Shown one piece after another: positions 1 through 8,409 of a stretch of DNA of 64,000 bases. Both the position numbers and the translations under genes were made by a program. The stretch's first letter is position 1. Each line of letters begins with the position of its first letter. This DNA is from Roseiarcus sp963794655. GTDB taxonomy: Bacteria > Pseudomonadota > Alphaproteobacteria > Rhizobiales > Beijerinckiaceae. The stretch spans positions 620,001 through 684,000 of the forward strand of contig CAWCEV010000008.1 of NCBI GenBank assembly GCA_963794655.1, read 5' to 3'. Below the pieces are notes generated by a model. It searched no databases, was not told where the DNA came from, and was given only the letters and a program-made list of their open reading frames with translations.

Positions 1-806
1 ACGATCCGTACGGAGCGGCCCTCGGCGGTCCACCGGTCATATGCGGCCAAGGTGTTGCGTTGCCCGACACCGCTCAGATCGTTGTCAGCAGCAATGACGA
101 TGCGGCGGACGCTCGACGGCAGTTCGATGGTCTTGAGGCCGCCGGCGTAAACCGCCGACCAGCCCGCCAAACCAAAAATCTGCATAGCGCTGAACGTGCT
201 CTCGACGCCTTCGCCGACGACGAGCTCAGAGCCTGGATCGTGGGCTGCGAGGCGGATCGCTCCGCCTCGGATCACGCCGCGACATTCGCGCTGGTATTCT
301 TTGGTGAGCTCCGCCTTACCGCCGCCGTCATGGCGCAGGTAGGTCAAATGCACGCCAATCTGCTCGCCGTCCACGTCGGCGATCGGGGCCAACATCGCCG
401 GCAGGCGAGCGCCAAGCCGGTGCGGAGCCTGCTCGGCGAACCGCAGGATGGACGAAATCAGGCGAATGCCGCGGCTGCGCAGATAGACAGCGATCCGCTG
501 ATCTTGAATTCCGCTGCTGTAAATCCGCCGGGCAAGCGCAATTCGCTGAGCGTCATCACGCTGACAGACGGCGACAGACCGTGACACACGTAGGCCGTCG
601 CCGTCATCGTCGTCGAACAAACCGAATTCGATGAGCGCTGGCAGGATCTGGTCGAATTTGCAGCCGCCAAAACAAAAGGCGAGCAGGTGACCATTTGCAC
701 CATCACGAAATGACAGCCCGTAGCCGCAACCACAAGGGCAGTCACAGCGCCAACTATCACCCTGGGGCTCTGCGCCGATCCGAGCGGCGATGCCGGCGGC
801 TCTCAT
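1..806 (-). CDS. Toprim-domain primase of mobile island (partial, runs off left edge)
   Basis: Read from ATG at 806 leftward out of the window, so the C-terminus is missing. Near residues 19-34 there is a cysteine cluster (W-R-C-D-C-P-C-G-C-G-Y), like the zinc-binding start of CHC2-type primases. Further on, VVGEGVES and IVIAADND, separated by a Gly-rich stretch, are the conserved Glu and Asp-x-Asp of a Toprim fold, with an N-L-A-A-Y tail after them. This is the layout of DUF7146/Toprim primases carried by phages and integrative elements, which would make primers for replication of the element. It lies in a leftward gene series that begins at the integrase (3378-4577), so it is island cargo. 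The overlapping rightward frames are shadows. Confidence 0.75.
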   Translation of the reverse strand, partial: MRAAGIAARIGAEPQGDSWRCDCPCGCGYGLSFRDGANGHLLAFCFGGCKFDQILPALIEFGLFDDDDGDGLRVSRSVAVCQRDDAQRIALARRIYSSGIQDQRIAVYLRSRGIRLISSILRFAEQAPHRLGARLPAMLAPIADVDGEQIGVHLTYLRHDGGGKAELTKEYQRECRGVIRGGAIRLAAHDPGSELVVGEGVESTFSAMQIFGLAGWSAVYAGGLKTIELPSSVRRIVIAADNDLSGVGQRNTLAAYDRWTAEGRSVRI

Positions 807-893
807 ATGTCTGATACCCCAATTGGCGTTCGTAGCCGACCCAAAAAATAGAAGAGGGAGGCCGCGCATTCAGCGCGGCTCCTCCAAACGGGT

Positions 894-1718
894 TCACTTG
901 AAAGGGATGGAGTCGCCGCCCAGAATATCTTCTACGGGGTCGTCGGGGTCGTTGCGATTAGGGTCCAAGTCGCGCCTGCGCTTCGTAAGTTCGTGGCGAG
1001 TTGACGCGGAGCCACCGGCCTTCTTGCCGGGTGTAATCGTCATGCGACTGCGCCCGCCTTTCGTAGGTTGCGCGTCAGCGGGCGACGGGTTGCGCTCGGG
1101 AGGCTTTATGGCTGAAGGCGCTGTCAAGTGTCCTGGCGTCGACGAGGCGGGTAAGAGCGGCAGGGCCTTCGGCGTCGGGACCGTTGGCGGACGCTCCTTC
1201 CAACCTGGGATCGCGTCACGTTCGGCCCAGCCAATAATTTCAATTACGGGTGCGAGGAAACTTTTGTTGACCTTCTTGACATAGCGCGGAACTCGATCGA
1301 CGAACCGAACAACCGGTTGCTGGCCCTCTGCGGCCTGCGGCTCAAACCGGGCCCTGTCCCATACGCCCTGGACAGCTTCCCGGAAAATCACCCCGTTGGT
1401 CTCGAGCCTGAGTTCGCCATATTGCGGGTGCCATATCCAAACTCCGAGCGCTGGCTTGTATTCGCCTCGTGGATTGGACGGTGCCGGGCTGCCGACCGGC
1501 GTCAGCTGCATGTCGAAGATACCGGTCTTGATCAGTCCATAACCGCGCGTCCGCGTCCCCATATCCATGACAAATGTCGCATCCGGGCCAAGGTCGATTT
1601 CCTTCAGCCCGCGCTCGCCCGCCTCCGCATTGTAGGCTGAGATCGCGAGGCATCCGTCTTCCGCATTCCATCTGATGGCGTTCGGAAAAATGCCCTCTAG
1701 ATCACTAAGGTCCGACAT
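894..1718 (-). CDS. Island hypothetical protein with SSB-like acidic C-terminus
   Basis: 274 residues from an ATG preceded by GAGGAG. I do not recognise the family. The first ~170 residues look folded, rich in W, Y and beta-like segments. Residues ~175-250 are a Pro/Ser/Thr/Lys-rich, probably disordered linker, and the protein ends in an acidic stretch closing with D-S-I-P-F-K. Disordered linker plus acidic tip ending I-P-F is the design of single-stranded DNA-binding proteins, whose tip recruits replication partners. The extra final Lys is atypical. It lies just upstream of the Toprim primase on the same strand, which would suit an ssDNA-handling role, but no OB-fold could be confirmed by eye. 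Confidence 0.6.
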   Translation of the reverse strand: MSDLSDLEGIFPNAIRWNAEDGCLAISAYNAEAGERGLKEIDLGPDATFVMDMGTRTRGYGLIKTGIFDMQLTPVGSPAPSNPRGEYKPALGVWIWHPQYGELRLETNGVIFREAVQGVWDRARFEPQAAEGQQPVVRFVDRVPRYVKKVNKSFLAPVIEIIGWAERDAIPGWKERPPTVPTPKALPLLPASSTPGHLTAPSAIKPPERNPSPADAQPTKGGRSRMTITPGKKAGGSASTRHELTKRRRDLDPNRNDPDDPVEDILGGDSIPFK

Positions 1719-2128
1719 TTGAGTGCTCCTCGTTTGGTTGGTTGTTTGGGAAAAGCGTGACGTCGGCCGTATCCGCGGCGAGAACGTCCTGATGACATCT
1801 CTCCCTCTGAAGCCGACGGCCGCCCGCCCCGCGCGACCGTCCGAGTTGGTTCACTAGTCGTGAGACAGATCACCCAAGCACATCGCGACCAGCTGAACGG
1901 TCTCGAGTGCTGTGCGAGTGCGTTTGCGAAGTTGGCGAGTTCGGTGGCGCGAGGATCGCCCGCCTCGCCCGCGCAGCGGCTCGCCTTCTCAAGGCCGGTG
2001 ATTGCGCCGGCGATCAATCCGCTCTTAAGCGCGACGCACGCATTGCGGATCGCGTCGCCGAAGTCCGCGACCAGGTTTGCGGTTGGCGGCGGCGATTGCG
2101 CCGCAGTTCCGTTTATGTGTATGGTACT
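1697..2128 (-). CDS. Small island hypothetical protein, probably frameshifted near its end
   Basis: Read from ATG at 2128 (M-S-T-I-H-I-N-G). The first ~78 residues look like a helical protein (LVADFGDAIRNACVALKSG...). After ...FANALAQ the reading becomes Arg/Ser-rich and non-protein-like. Dropping one base near 1914-1916 gives the plausible ending L-E-T-V-Q-L-V-A-M-C-L-G-D-L-S-H-D and a stop at 1854-1856. The natural protein was therefore probably ~90 residues, and the run to 1697, which overlaps the next gene, is an artefact of a small deletion. A GTG at 2188 would add 20 residues but falls beyond the hairpin at 2155-2173. Function unknown. Confidence 0.45.
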   Translation of the reverse strand, partial: STIHINGTAAQSPPPTANLVADFGDAIRNACVALKSGLIAGAITGLEKASRCAGEAGDPRATELANFANALAQHSRPFSWSRCAWVICLTTSEPTRTVARGGRPSASEGEMSSGRSRRGYGRRHAFPKQPTKRGALKCRTLVI

Positions 2129-2154
2129 CATGTCACTAAATTTTCTATGGGGCT

Positions 2155-2178
2155 GGGCCGTTGTGTCCGGCCCTTTTT
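2155..2178 (+). terminator. Intrinsic terminator read on the + strand
   Basis: Perfect 6-bp GC stem GGGCCG (2155-2160) / CGGCCC (2168-2173), 7-base loop, followed by TTTTT (2174-2178). The T-run lies on the + strand, although every gene nearby is on the - strand, so it would stop antisense transcription or transcripts entering from the left. Confidence 0.6.
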
Positions 2179-2221
2179 GTTGGCTCACTGACCCTGGAGC
2201 CGACGTCAGGCGTTCACGCGT

Positions 2222-2506
2222 TTAGAGGGACGAGGATTCGGCTTTGTCGGGCGAAGAGCGGCGGCGCTCTGGCGCCTTCCGAACAACCTCGGTGACAGCC
2301 GGCTGTTCGGCGGTCGAAGTCCGGCTGCAGACCGAGAGCCAGTGATCAACATCGGCATGTGCGTAACGGACCGCCCGACCGAGCTTGCGAAAGCGCGGTC
2401 CGACACCTTGCATGCGCGCTTTAGCGAGGAAGCTCGGACTGACTCCGAGCCGCTTAGCGGCAGTGGCAGTGTCGAGAAGGGTCTCGGGGGCGAAGGCGTC
2501 CGCCAT
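2222..2506 (-). CDS. AlpA/excisionase-like winged-helix DNA-binding protein
   Basis: 94 residues from ATG 2506 (M-A-D-A-F-A-P). An in-frame start eight codons upstream at 2530 is possible. Residues ~8-58 form the MerR-like helix-turn-helix of AlpA and Xis proteins: LLDTATAAKRLGVSPSFL, then G-P-R-F-R-K-L-G-R-A-V-R-Y, then the D-V-D-x-W-L signature. Such proteins act as recombination directionality factors or activators for nearby tyrosine integrases, and here it sits two genes downstream of the integrase on the same strand. The C-terminal ~35 residues are charged and low-complexity. DNA-binding class is clear; excision versus transcription role is inferred. Confidence 0.75.
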   Translation of the reverse strand: MADAFAPETLLDTATAAKRLGVSPSFLAKARMQGVGPRFRKLGRAVRYAHADVDHWLSVCSRTSTAEQPAVTEVVRKAPERRRSSPDKAESSSL

Positions 2507-2592
2507 GGTGCGTTCTCCAACGGTGACCACGGTCTATGGTCATCGCCGGCATACGCCCAGAACGCACCATCGGTCACACGACAAGAAGCCCG

Positions 2593-3327
2593 CTATTTGT
2601 CGCGCGAACTCTCGGCCGGTTTTGAGGGCTTCCTCTGCCTTTTTACCAATGTCGCAAACAAGGCCCTATACTCGCTTTCGGCAATCTTCCGAGCGTGGGC
2701 CTTAAACGCCCGCTCAATATCAATCTCATGAGCGGAGGCCTTAATCGCGCGCTCAATCTGCTTCGCGCAGGCGGGCAACGAGTGCGATTGTGCCTTGCGC
2801 GAGTGCGATTGTGCCTGGCGCGGCAGCCGCTCTTCGACAGCGAACACAAATCGAGTAAAGGGGGTCGAGTATTGGTTGCGTGCCCTATTACCTTGGGTGG
2901 TCACCTCAATGCCGAGTTCGTTCGCGATTTCGGCAAGATCGCCAACGAAGCGGGAGTACCAATTCCGCGGCGCTGGGCCCTTGGCCGATTTTTTTTGTCC
3001 TGAAAAAGCTTGCGGAACCCGGCCAAGAGCGCGCTCCAGTTCCTCGAGCGCAACAAGAACAGGACGCACCACATCAAGCTTCAGCAGGGCGGCATAGTTG
3101 ACCATTTCTGGTGACGCCGCGCTCCCTTCCATAGCAGTTTTTGCTCGTTGCGTCGGTGAGCGTAACTCGGCGAGCGCCCGGTCCACGGCGCGGCGGTGGT
3201 ATATCGCCCAAACTGTTCCTACCGTCGCGTCAAGGCGCTCCCGGAATATTGGAGGCTGATCCCGAAGCCCAGGACGAAGCTCCGCGAGTATCGCTTCCGC
3301 CTGAGTCTCAGTGACAAATTGAGTCAT
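2593..3327 (-). CDS. Island hypothetical protein with internal repeats
   Basis: 244 residues, family not recognised. The N-terminal ~115 residues are helical (ETQAEAILAELRPGLRDQPP...), followed by a basic linker and a segment N-W-Y-S-R-F-V-G-D-L-A-E-I-A-N-E-L-G that reads like a globular domain. Residues ~175-192 contain a duplicated Q-S-H-S unit made by a 21-bp tandem repeat (2780-2821). The C-terminal part repeats an I-E-R-A-x-K-A-x-A motif and is Lys/Arg-rich. It lies between integrase and AlpA-like gene, 50 bp from the integrase stop, and all three are probably co-transcribed. Rhizobial islands often carry an unknown gene here, but no role can be assigned. Confidence 0.6.
   Translation of the reverse strand: MTQFVTETQAEAILAELRPGLRDQPPIFRERLDATVGTVWAIYHRRAVDRALAELRSPTQRAKTAMEGSAASPEMVNYAALLKLDVVRPVLVALEELERALGRVPQAFSGQKKSAKGPAPRNWYSRFVGDLAEIANELGIEVTTQGNRARNQYSTPFTRFVFAVEERLPRQAQSHSRKAQSHSLPACAKQIERAIKASAHEIDIERAFKAHARKIAESEYRALFATLVKRQRKPSKPAESSRDK
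2780..2821. repeat. 21-bp tandem duplication inside a coding region
   Basis: Two adjacent 21-bp units, 2780-2800 and 2801-2821, differ at one base. They are in frame with the 2593-3327 gene and duplicate the peptide around Q-S-H-S. Confidence 0.8.
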
Positions 3328-3377
3328 AGCAGCCTACGTTGCGGCGACCGTGCGGCGGTTAGTGAGCTGCTTATGGC

Positions 3378-4577
3378 TCACGAGGCGGCCTTCAGTTCGA
3401 CCACTTCGCTCTCGCGAAGCAGGCCAACCACATGTGCGCCCCAGCGCTCGAGCGCATCCCGACGCTCTTTCAGGAACTCATGCCGCTGATAGACCGCGGC
3501 GACGCCGGAGATCGTGCCGCCGACATGATTGAGGATCTTGTCGGCGATATGCGGAGCCACCCCGAGGCTCGCCATTCCTGAGACCATGGTCCGGCGCAGA
3601 TCGTGTAGGCGCCACTGCGAGATGCCGCAAAGATCGTCCAGCCTCCGCTTCTGGCTTGAGAAATCGCCAATTGGCGCGACGCCGTTCCTTGAGAATACGA
3701 ATCGACCCGAGCGCGGTTGACCGCCAATGACCACGACGGCTGGATCCGACAGCTGCACAATATGAGGCCTATCGTTCTTGGTACGTGTGGCCGGCAACGT
3801 CCAGACCCGGCGATCCAGATCGACCTCGTCCCAACTCATTCGCGCAACCTCGTCGCGTCGCTGTCCCGTCAGGGCGAGGACCTCGACGATCGCGCCGTAG
3901 GGTCCGCCCAGCCGACGTGCCGATTGGATGATTTCCACGAGCTCCCCATCGGTGAGGACTCGGTCTCTGGCGCGCTCTACCGTCGGCGCGCGAATGCCTT
4001 CGCAAGGCGAGCGCTCAACAATCGCTCGGCCAACGCACCAATTAAAAAACGATTTGACTACCTTCAGCGACTTGTTCGCCGCAACCGGTGAACCCCGATC
4101 GACGACTGCGTTGACAAGGTTGATGATGTCGCGCTTTGAAATCGCATGCACGGAACGTGAGCCGACGCGGTCGACGAGATCGCGCTGCAGAATCTGCGTC
4201 ACCTCACGTCCCGACCTCCGCTGGGAGAGATGCAGCTTTCCGTAAAGGCCGATCACTTCAGGCACTGTGTCGGCCGTGAGCCGTCGACGCGCTTCGAGCT
4301 TCTCCGTGGCCGGATCCCGACCCTCCAGACGTGCCGCCAGCACTTTCTGGGCCTCGATCCGCGCGTTGTGAAGGGTGATGCGGCCGTAGGGTCCGATCGT
4401 GTACTTGCGAAGCCGTGAACCGCCCCCGCCAGCACGGTAAAGAACGGTGAAGACCTTTCGACCTTTCGGCGTTATTTTGAGGCCGAATCCGGGTAGGGTC
4501 TCATCCCAATAGACGATCTCCTTTTCCGGTATCGGAAAAGCGTCGATTATGGGTTTCGTCAGTCGGGTCTTGGGCAA
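3378..4577 (-). CDS. P4-type tyrosine recombinase (island integrase)
   Basis: 399 residues, full length for DUF4102-type integrases. Residues 1-90 are the arm-type DNA-binding domain (starts with a T-K-P-I-I-D motif, G-F-G-L-K, T-I-G-P-Y-G). The core-binding domain follows to ~205. The catalytic set is complete: Arg240 in TGQRRDEV, Lys267, His325-x-x-Arg328 in HDLRRT, His351 and Tyr363. It would join the island to its chromosomal site. It is the rightmost gene of the island and is transcribed inward, the usual position next to attL/attR. No tRNA is visible at the right boundary, so the target is unknown. Confidence 0.92.
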   Translation of the reverse strand: MPKTRLTKPIIDAFPIPEKEIVYWDETLPGFGLKITPKGRKVFTVLYRAGGGGSRLRKYTIGPYGRITLHNARIEAQKVLAARLEGRDPATEKLEARRRLTADTVPEVIGLYGKLHLSQRRSGREVTQILQRDLVDRVGSRSVHAISKRDIINLVNAVVDRGSPVAANKSLKVVKSFFNWCVGRAIVERSPCEGIRAPTVERARDRVLTDGELVEIIQSARRLGGPYGAIVEVLALTGQRRDEVARMSWDEVDLDRRVWTLPATRTKNDRPHIVQLSDPAVVVIGGQPRSGRFVFSRNGVAPIGDFSSQKRRLDDLCGISQWRLHDLRRTMVSGMASLGVAPHIADKILNHVGGTISGVAAVYQRHEFLKERRDALERWGAHVVGLLRESEVVELKAAS

Positions 4578-4584
4578 AGGACAC

Positions 4585-4609
4585 GCTACCTAGACCTGGA
4601 ATAGGTAGC
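4585..4609. promoter_or_regulatory. Inverted repeat just upstream of the integrase gene
   Basis: Perfect 8-bp arms GCTACCTA (4585-4592) and TAGGTAGC (4602-4609) around a 9-bp spacer, immediately before the integrase start at 4577. Fits an operator for integrase autoregulation or a core-type recombination site. The island/chromosome junction should lie between here and ~4780; nothing else is recognisable there. Confidence 0.5.
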
Positions 4610-4780
4610 TTTATAGGGCTATTCGCAGGCGCGTTTGTCAATGGCCGGGAATGAAAAATCCAGCTATCGAAAACAGTTATCTATCGCAGGGAATTGCCGT
4701 CGATGGCGGGAAACGATCTAGCCGAGAACCCTCCGGGAGAAGGTGGAAACGCGAGGCGCGGCCGGATGAGGGTGCGCGCC

Positions 4781-5275
4781 TCACTTCCCCTTCGTCGTCC
4801 ACGTCACGTCGTAATCGAGCGTGAACAGGAAAAGCTGCGCCGTGTTGCCGGGCGCGTCCGTAACGCTCCAGGTTCCGGAGCCGGAGATGTCCTTGTACTT
4901 GCCGGTGCCGCCGAGGATCGCGATCGTCCCGCTTTCAGGGCCCTCGTAGGTCATGAAAAGCTTGTCGCCGTCGGCGTCAGTGTGGATGCAGGTGCCGCTG
5001 AAGGCGTAGCCGTCGGGCCGCGCCTTGGCGTCCTCCTGGCAGCGGATCGAAAGATTGTCCAAGGGCTTCGTCCCGTCGCGGGTCTTCACGATGCCGATGC
5101 ATTCGGCGGAAGAATTGGAGCCGACGGGGCCCATGTCCACGATCACGGCCGAGCGGCAGACCGAATAGGCCGCGAGCTTCGCCGAGCCGCTCGCCGGAAA
5201 CGGGTCGGCGGCGAGCGCCGGCGTTCCCCACGCGACGGCCGCAGCCAGGATCAAGAGTGCGCCAAAAATCCGCAA
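4781..5275 (-). CDS. Exported hypothetical protein, beta-barrel-like
   Basis: 164 residues with a clear Sec signal peptide (MRIFGALLILAAAVAWG, cleavage after A-L-A-A around residue 23). The mature part is ~140 residues, with repeated beta-type segments and a G-G-T-G-K-Y-K-D-I-S-G-S-G-T-W motif, reminiscent of the allene-oxide-cyclase/dirigent-like barrels seen in proteobacterial exported proteins. Two or three cysteines (C-R-S, C-I-G, C-I-H) could form disulfides. It is divergent from the amidase gene and is the first chromosomal gene outside the island. Export is well supported; function is unknown. Confidence 0.7.
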   Translation of the reverse strand: MRIFGALLILAAAVAWGTPALAADPFPASGSAKLAAYSVCRSAVIVDMGPVGSNSSAECIGIVKTRDGTKPLDNLSIRCQEDAKARPDGYAFSGTCIHTDADGDKLFMTYEGPESGTIAILGGTGKYKDISGSGTWSVTDAPGNTAQLFLFTLDYDVTWTTKGK

Positions 5276-5441
5276 GACTGCCTCCTCGCCGACAATTCGT
5301 GGGGCAGCATATCACGGAAGCGGCCGCGGCAGAGCGGCTCGCGCTCTCGCGATTCGACAACGCGGCAGGCCCGACCTAGGACACAAGCCCTGAGCCAGGG
5401 CCAACCGAAACCGGCCGCCTGGACGGGAGGCTTATCGCCGC

Positions 5442-6803
5442 ATGATCGAGAACCTGGAAAAAAAGCCCGGCGCCGCGATCGGCCGGCTCATCGCCAAGGG
5501 CGGCCTCGATCCGGTCGAAGTCGCCGAATTCTTCCTCGAACGCATCGAGCGCGATCGCGGCAATCCCTCCTTCATTGTCGTGACGCGCGAGCGGGCGCTG
5601 GAGGAAGCCGAGGCGAGCCGCAAGCGTCATCGCGAGCGACGCGCGGTCGGGCCGCTCGACGGCGTGCCGATCGCCTGGAAGGACCTCGTCGACATGACGG
5701 GCGAGCGCACCGCGGCCGGCTCGGCCCTTTTCGCCGCCTCGCCGCCGAAAGAAGCGGACGCGCCGATCGTCGCCAACCTTGCGGCGGCCGGCATGGTGGC
5801 GCTGGGCAAGACCAATCTCTCCGAATTCGCCTTCTCCGCCCTCGGTCTCAACCCGCATTTCGGCACGCCGAGGAATCCGCGCGACCCCGTGACCCCTCGC
5901 ATCGCCGGCGGATCGTCTTCAGGCGCGGCGGTCGCGGTCGCGGGCGGCCTCGCGCCCTGCGCGATCGGCAGCGACACCGGCGGCTCGATCCGGGCGCCCG
6001 CGTCGTTCTGCGGCATAACCGGCTTCAAGACGAGCGAGGGGCGGATCGACAAGCAGGGCGTATTTCCGCTCTCGCGCACCCTCGACACCATCGGCCCGCT
6101 CGCGCACACGGTCGAGGATTGCGTGCTGATCGACATGGCGCTGCGCGGCGCAGCCGCCGCCCCACTACGCCCGCTCGACCTCGGCGGCGTCGAGTTCGTG
6201 GTGCCCGACGCGTCGGGAATCGACGACGCCGAGCCTGCGGTCGCCGCCAATCTCAGCGCCGTCATGAAACGGCTGGCGGCGGCCGGCGCCAAGGTCGCGT
6301 CGAGGCCCGTCCCCTCGATCGCCGCGATGCGCGAACTCACCGCGCAATATGGCTCGATGGTCGCGATCGAGGCTTACGCCGAACATCGCGCGATCTTCAA
6401 CTCCGCCGACGCCGAGCGCATGGATCGCCGCGTCGTGAAGCGAGCCCTGCTCGCGCGCGCGGTCAGCGCGGAGGACGCGATCAACCTCAGGCGGGAGCGC
6501 GAGAGCCTCATCGCCGCGCTGGCCGACGATCTCAAAGGCGCGCTGCTGGTGCTGCCCGCGACCCCGATGACCGCGGCGGCGATCGACGAGCTCGAACGCG
6601 ACGACGAACTCTTCCGCCTCACCAATCTGCGCGCCATCCACTATACGTTTCTCGGCAACCTGTTCCGGATGTGCGGCCTCGCCCTGCCCTCGGGCGCGGA
6701 CGCCGCTGGACTGCCCACCGGCGTCCAGTTCCTGGCGCCGGGCGGGCACGACGACCGGCTGCTCGCTATCGGGCTCAGCGTGGAGCGCGCGCTCGGAGGC
6801 TGA
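5442..6803 (+). CDS. Amidase-signature family amidohydrolase
   Basis: 453 residues, normal length. It has the Ser-cisSer-Lys triad of amidase-signature enzymes: Lys80 in A-W-K-D-L, cis-Ser158 in A-G-G-S-S-S-G and nucleophile Ser182 in D-T-G-G-S-I-R. It hydrolyses an amide or carbamoyl bond in the cytoplasm (no signal peptide). The family includes GatA, AtzF and broad-range amidases. No gatB or gatC neighbour is present, so a stand-alone catabolic amidase is more likely than a tRNA amidotransferase subunit. Start ATG follows GGGAGG. The substrate cannot be told from sequence. Confidence 0.88.
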   Translation: MIENLEKKPGAAIGRLIAKGGLDPVEVAEFFLERIERDRGNPSFIVVTRERALEEAEASRKRHRERRAVGPLDGVPIAWKDLVDMTGERTAAGSALFAASPPKEADAPIVANLAAAGMVALGKTNLSEFAFSALGLNPHFGTPRNPRDPVTPRIAGGSSSGAAVAVAGGLAPCAIGSDTGGSIRAPASFCGITGFKTSEGRIDKQGVFPLSRTLDTIGPLAHTVEDCVLIDMALRGAAAAPLRPLDLGGVEFVVPDASGIDDAEPAVAANLSAVMKRLAAAGAKVASRPVPSIAAMRELTAQYGSMVAIEAYAEHRAIFNSADAERMDRRVVKRALLARAVSAEDAINLRRERESLIAALADDLKGALLVLPATPMTAAAIDELERDDELFRLTNLRAIHYTFLGNLFRMCGLALPSGADAAGLPTGVQFLAPGGHDDRLLAIGLSVERALGG

Positions 6804-6860
6804 AAGACCTGCGGCCTAGAGCGATGGAGCTTCAGATGCGCTCAAAACCAGCCTCTTGTC

Positions 6861-8380
6861 ATTCCCGCTTGCGAGCGTGTGAGGGAATTGGCGGTTTTGC
6901 TTGGGCTGTGATTCTCTCCTCGCTGATGTGGCGGGAGTGAGTCGGCGATGGGTGAGGCTCGGGTGGTGCGGCCGGATCGACGGCAATTGCGTTGGGACAT
7001 GGTCGATCTCGAAGGGCTTTTGCCGGGGGACCATCGCGCCCGCCTCGTGTGGAGCTTTGTCGAGAGCCTCGATCTTTCGCCGCTTTACGATCAGGTTCTC
7101 TCGCGCGAGGGGGAGGCGGGAAGACCGGCGGCCGATCCCGCGGTTCTCATGGCGCTCTGGCTCTATGCGACGGTCGAGGGCGTGGGGTCGGCGCGCGAGC
7201 TTGCGCGGCTTGCGCAAAGCGACGCCGCCTATCGCTGGCTGGCGGGCGGGGTTCCGGTCAACCATCACGGGCTCGCCGACTTTAGGGTCGAAAGGGTCGA
7301 GATCCTCGATCGGCTTTTGACGCAAAGCGTAACCGCGCTGATCGCCGAAGGGCTGATCAGCCTTGATGAGATCGCCGTCGACGGCACGAAGATTCGCGCC
7401 AGCGCCAGCAAGGCGTCGTTCAGGCGGCGCGAAAAACTTGTCAAGATCGAAACCGCGGTCGTCGAGCGGCTCGCCGCTCTCAAGCAGGAGCTGACCGACG
7501 ACCCCGAGGCGTCGACGCGTCGACGCCAGGCCGCGCGCGAGCGGGCGGCGCGTGATGTTCAGGAGCGCGCGGCAAGAGCGCGCGCGGCGCTCGAACGGCT
7601 CGAGGCGGAGCGAAAAGCGCGGGCGAAGACGCACGCCAAGGACGAGGCCGGGAAGAAGGAGCCGAGGGCTTCGACGACCGATCCGGAAGCGCGCTCCATG
7701 CGCTTTCCCGACGGCGCGGTTCGCCCGGCCTATAATGCGCAGATCGCCGCGGCGCCGAGAGAAGGCGTCATCGTCTCGATTGCGGTCACCGACCGGCGCA
7801 ACGATGCGGGCCTGGCGGGGCCGATGGTCGACGACATCGCGCGACGCTACGGGCGGACGCCCGGCAGGCTTCTGGTCGACGCCAGCTACGCCACAAGCCG
7901 GGACATCGTCGCGCTCGCCGGCCATGCGTCGGGTCCGGTCGGCGTCTATACGCCGCCGCCGGGCGACAGGGACGACGTCAAACCGGCGAGCCTCGCCCGG
8001 CGCATCCGCAAGCGAGAGAAGGAGCACGCCTTTATCAAGGCGTGGCGGGAACGCATGGCGAGCGAAACGGGCCAGGCCGTCTACGCCTTGCGCAAGCGCA
8101 TCGAGCGGATCAACGCCGATCGCAAGAACCATGGCTTCGGTCATCTTGCCGTGCGCGGCCTCATCAAGGCGAAGGCCCACGCGCTCTGGCACGCCATCGC
8201 CAATAACCTCGTGGCCGCGCACCGTCTGAGGATCAACGCCGCCTGATCCCCCGCTCCCCTCAAGCGGCAGAGCGGCCGATACCAAGAACGCTTCAACCGC
8301 TTCGGATTCCATCCGCGGCGCCGCCGGATGACCCGTCTCCAGCGAAAAGGCAATTCCTTCACACGCTCGTTCGCGGGAAT
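6861..8380. mobile_element. IS1182-like insertion sequence with imperfect terminal repeats
   Basis: A transposase gene flanked by ~30-bp imperfect inverted repeats: 6861-6900 on the left and 8341-8380 on the right share ATTCCCGC, GAGCGTGTGA and GGAATTG in order, in opposite orientation. No convincing target duplication is seen, so the ends are provisional. The same words also look like a dispersed genomic repeat. Confidence 0.65.
6948..8246 (+). CDS. IS1182-family DDE transposase
   Basis: 432 residues. The N-terminal DUF772-type region (residues ~10-125: R-R-Q-L-R-W-D, LMALWLYATVEGVGSAREL, Y-R-W-L) is followed by the catalytic core. Candidate DDE residues lie in D-E-I-A-V-D-G-T-K-I-R, in D-R-R-N-D-A-G and in L-L-V-D-A-S-Y. 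A Lys/Arg/Glu-rich coiled insertion spans residues ~165-240. The C-terminal Y-A-L-R-K-R-I-E ... G-H-L-A-V-R-G region is typical of this family. No stop or frameshift is seen, so it looks intact. It sits between the amidase and the AhpD-like gene and is not part of either operon. Confidence 0.85.
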   Translation: MGEARVVRPDRRQLRWDMVDLEGLLPGDHRARLVWSFVESLDLSPLYDQVLSREGEAGRPAADPAVLMALWLYATVEGVGSARELARLAQSDAAYRWLAGGVPVNHHGLADFRVERVEILDRLLTQSVTALIAEGLISLDEIAVDGTKIRASASKASFRRREKLVKIETAVVERLAALKQELTDDPEASTRRRQAARERAARDVQERAARARAALERLEAERKARAKTHAKDEAGKKEPRASTTDPEARSMRFPDGAVRPAYNAQIAAAPREGVIVSIAVTDRRNDAGLAGPMVDDIARRYGRTPGRLLVDASYATSRDIVALAGHASGPVGVYTPPPGDRDDVKPASLARRIRKREKEHAFIKAWRERMASETGQAVYALRKRIERINADRKNHGFGHLAVRGLIKAKAHALWHAIANNLVAAHRLRINAA

Positions 8381-8409
8381 CCAGAGTCGCGTCAATCCTT
8401 AAGTCTGGG

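Noticed and set aside
4694..6940. 748-residue rightward ORF over the amidase
   Set aside because: Arg/Gly/Ala-rich shadow of the amidase and the exported-protein gene.
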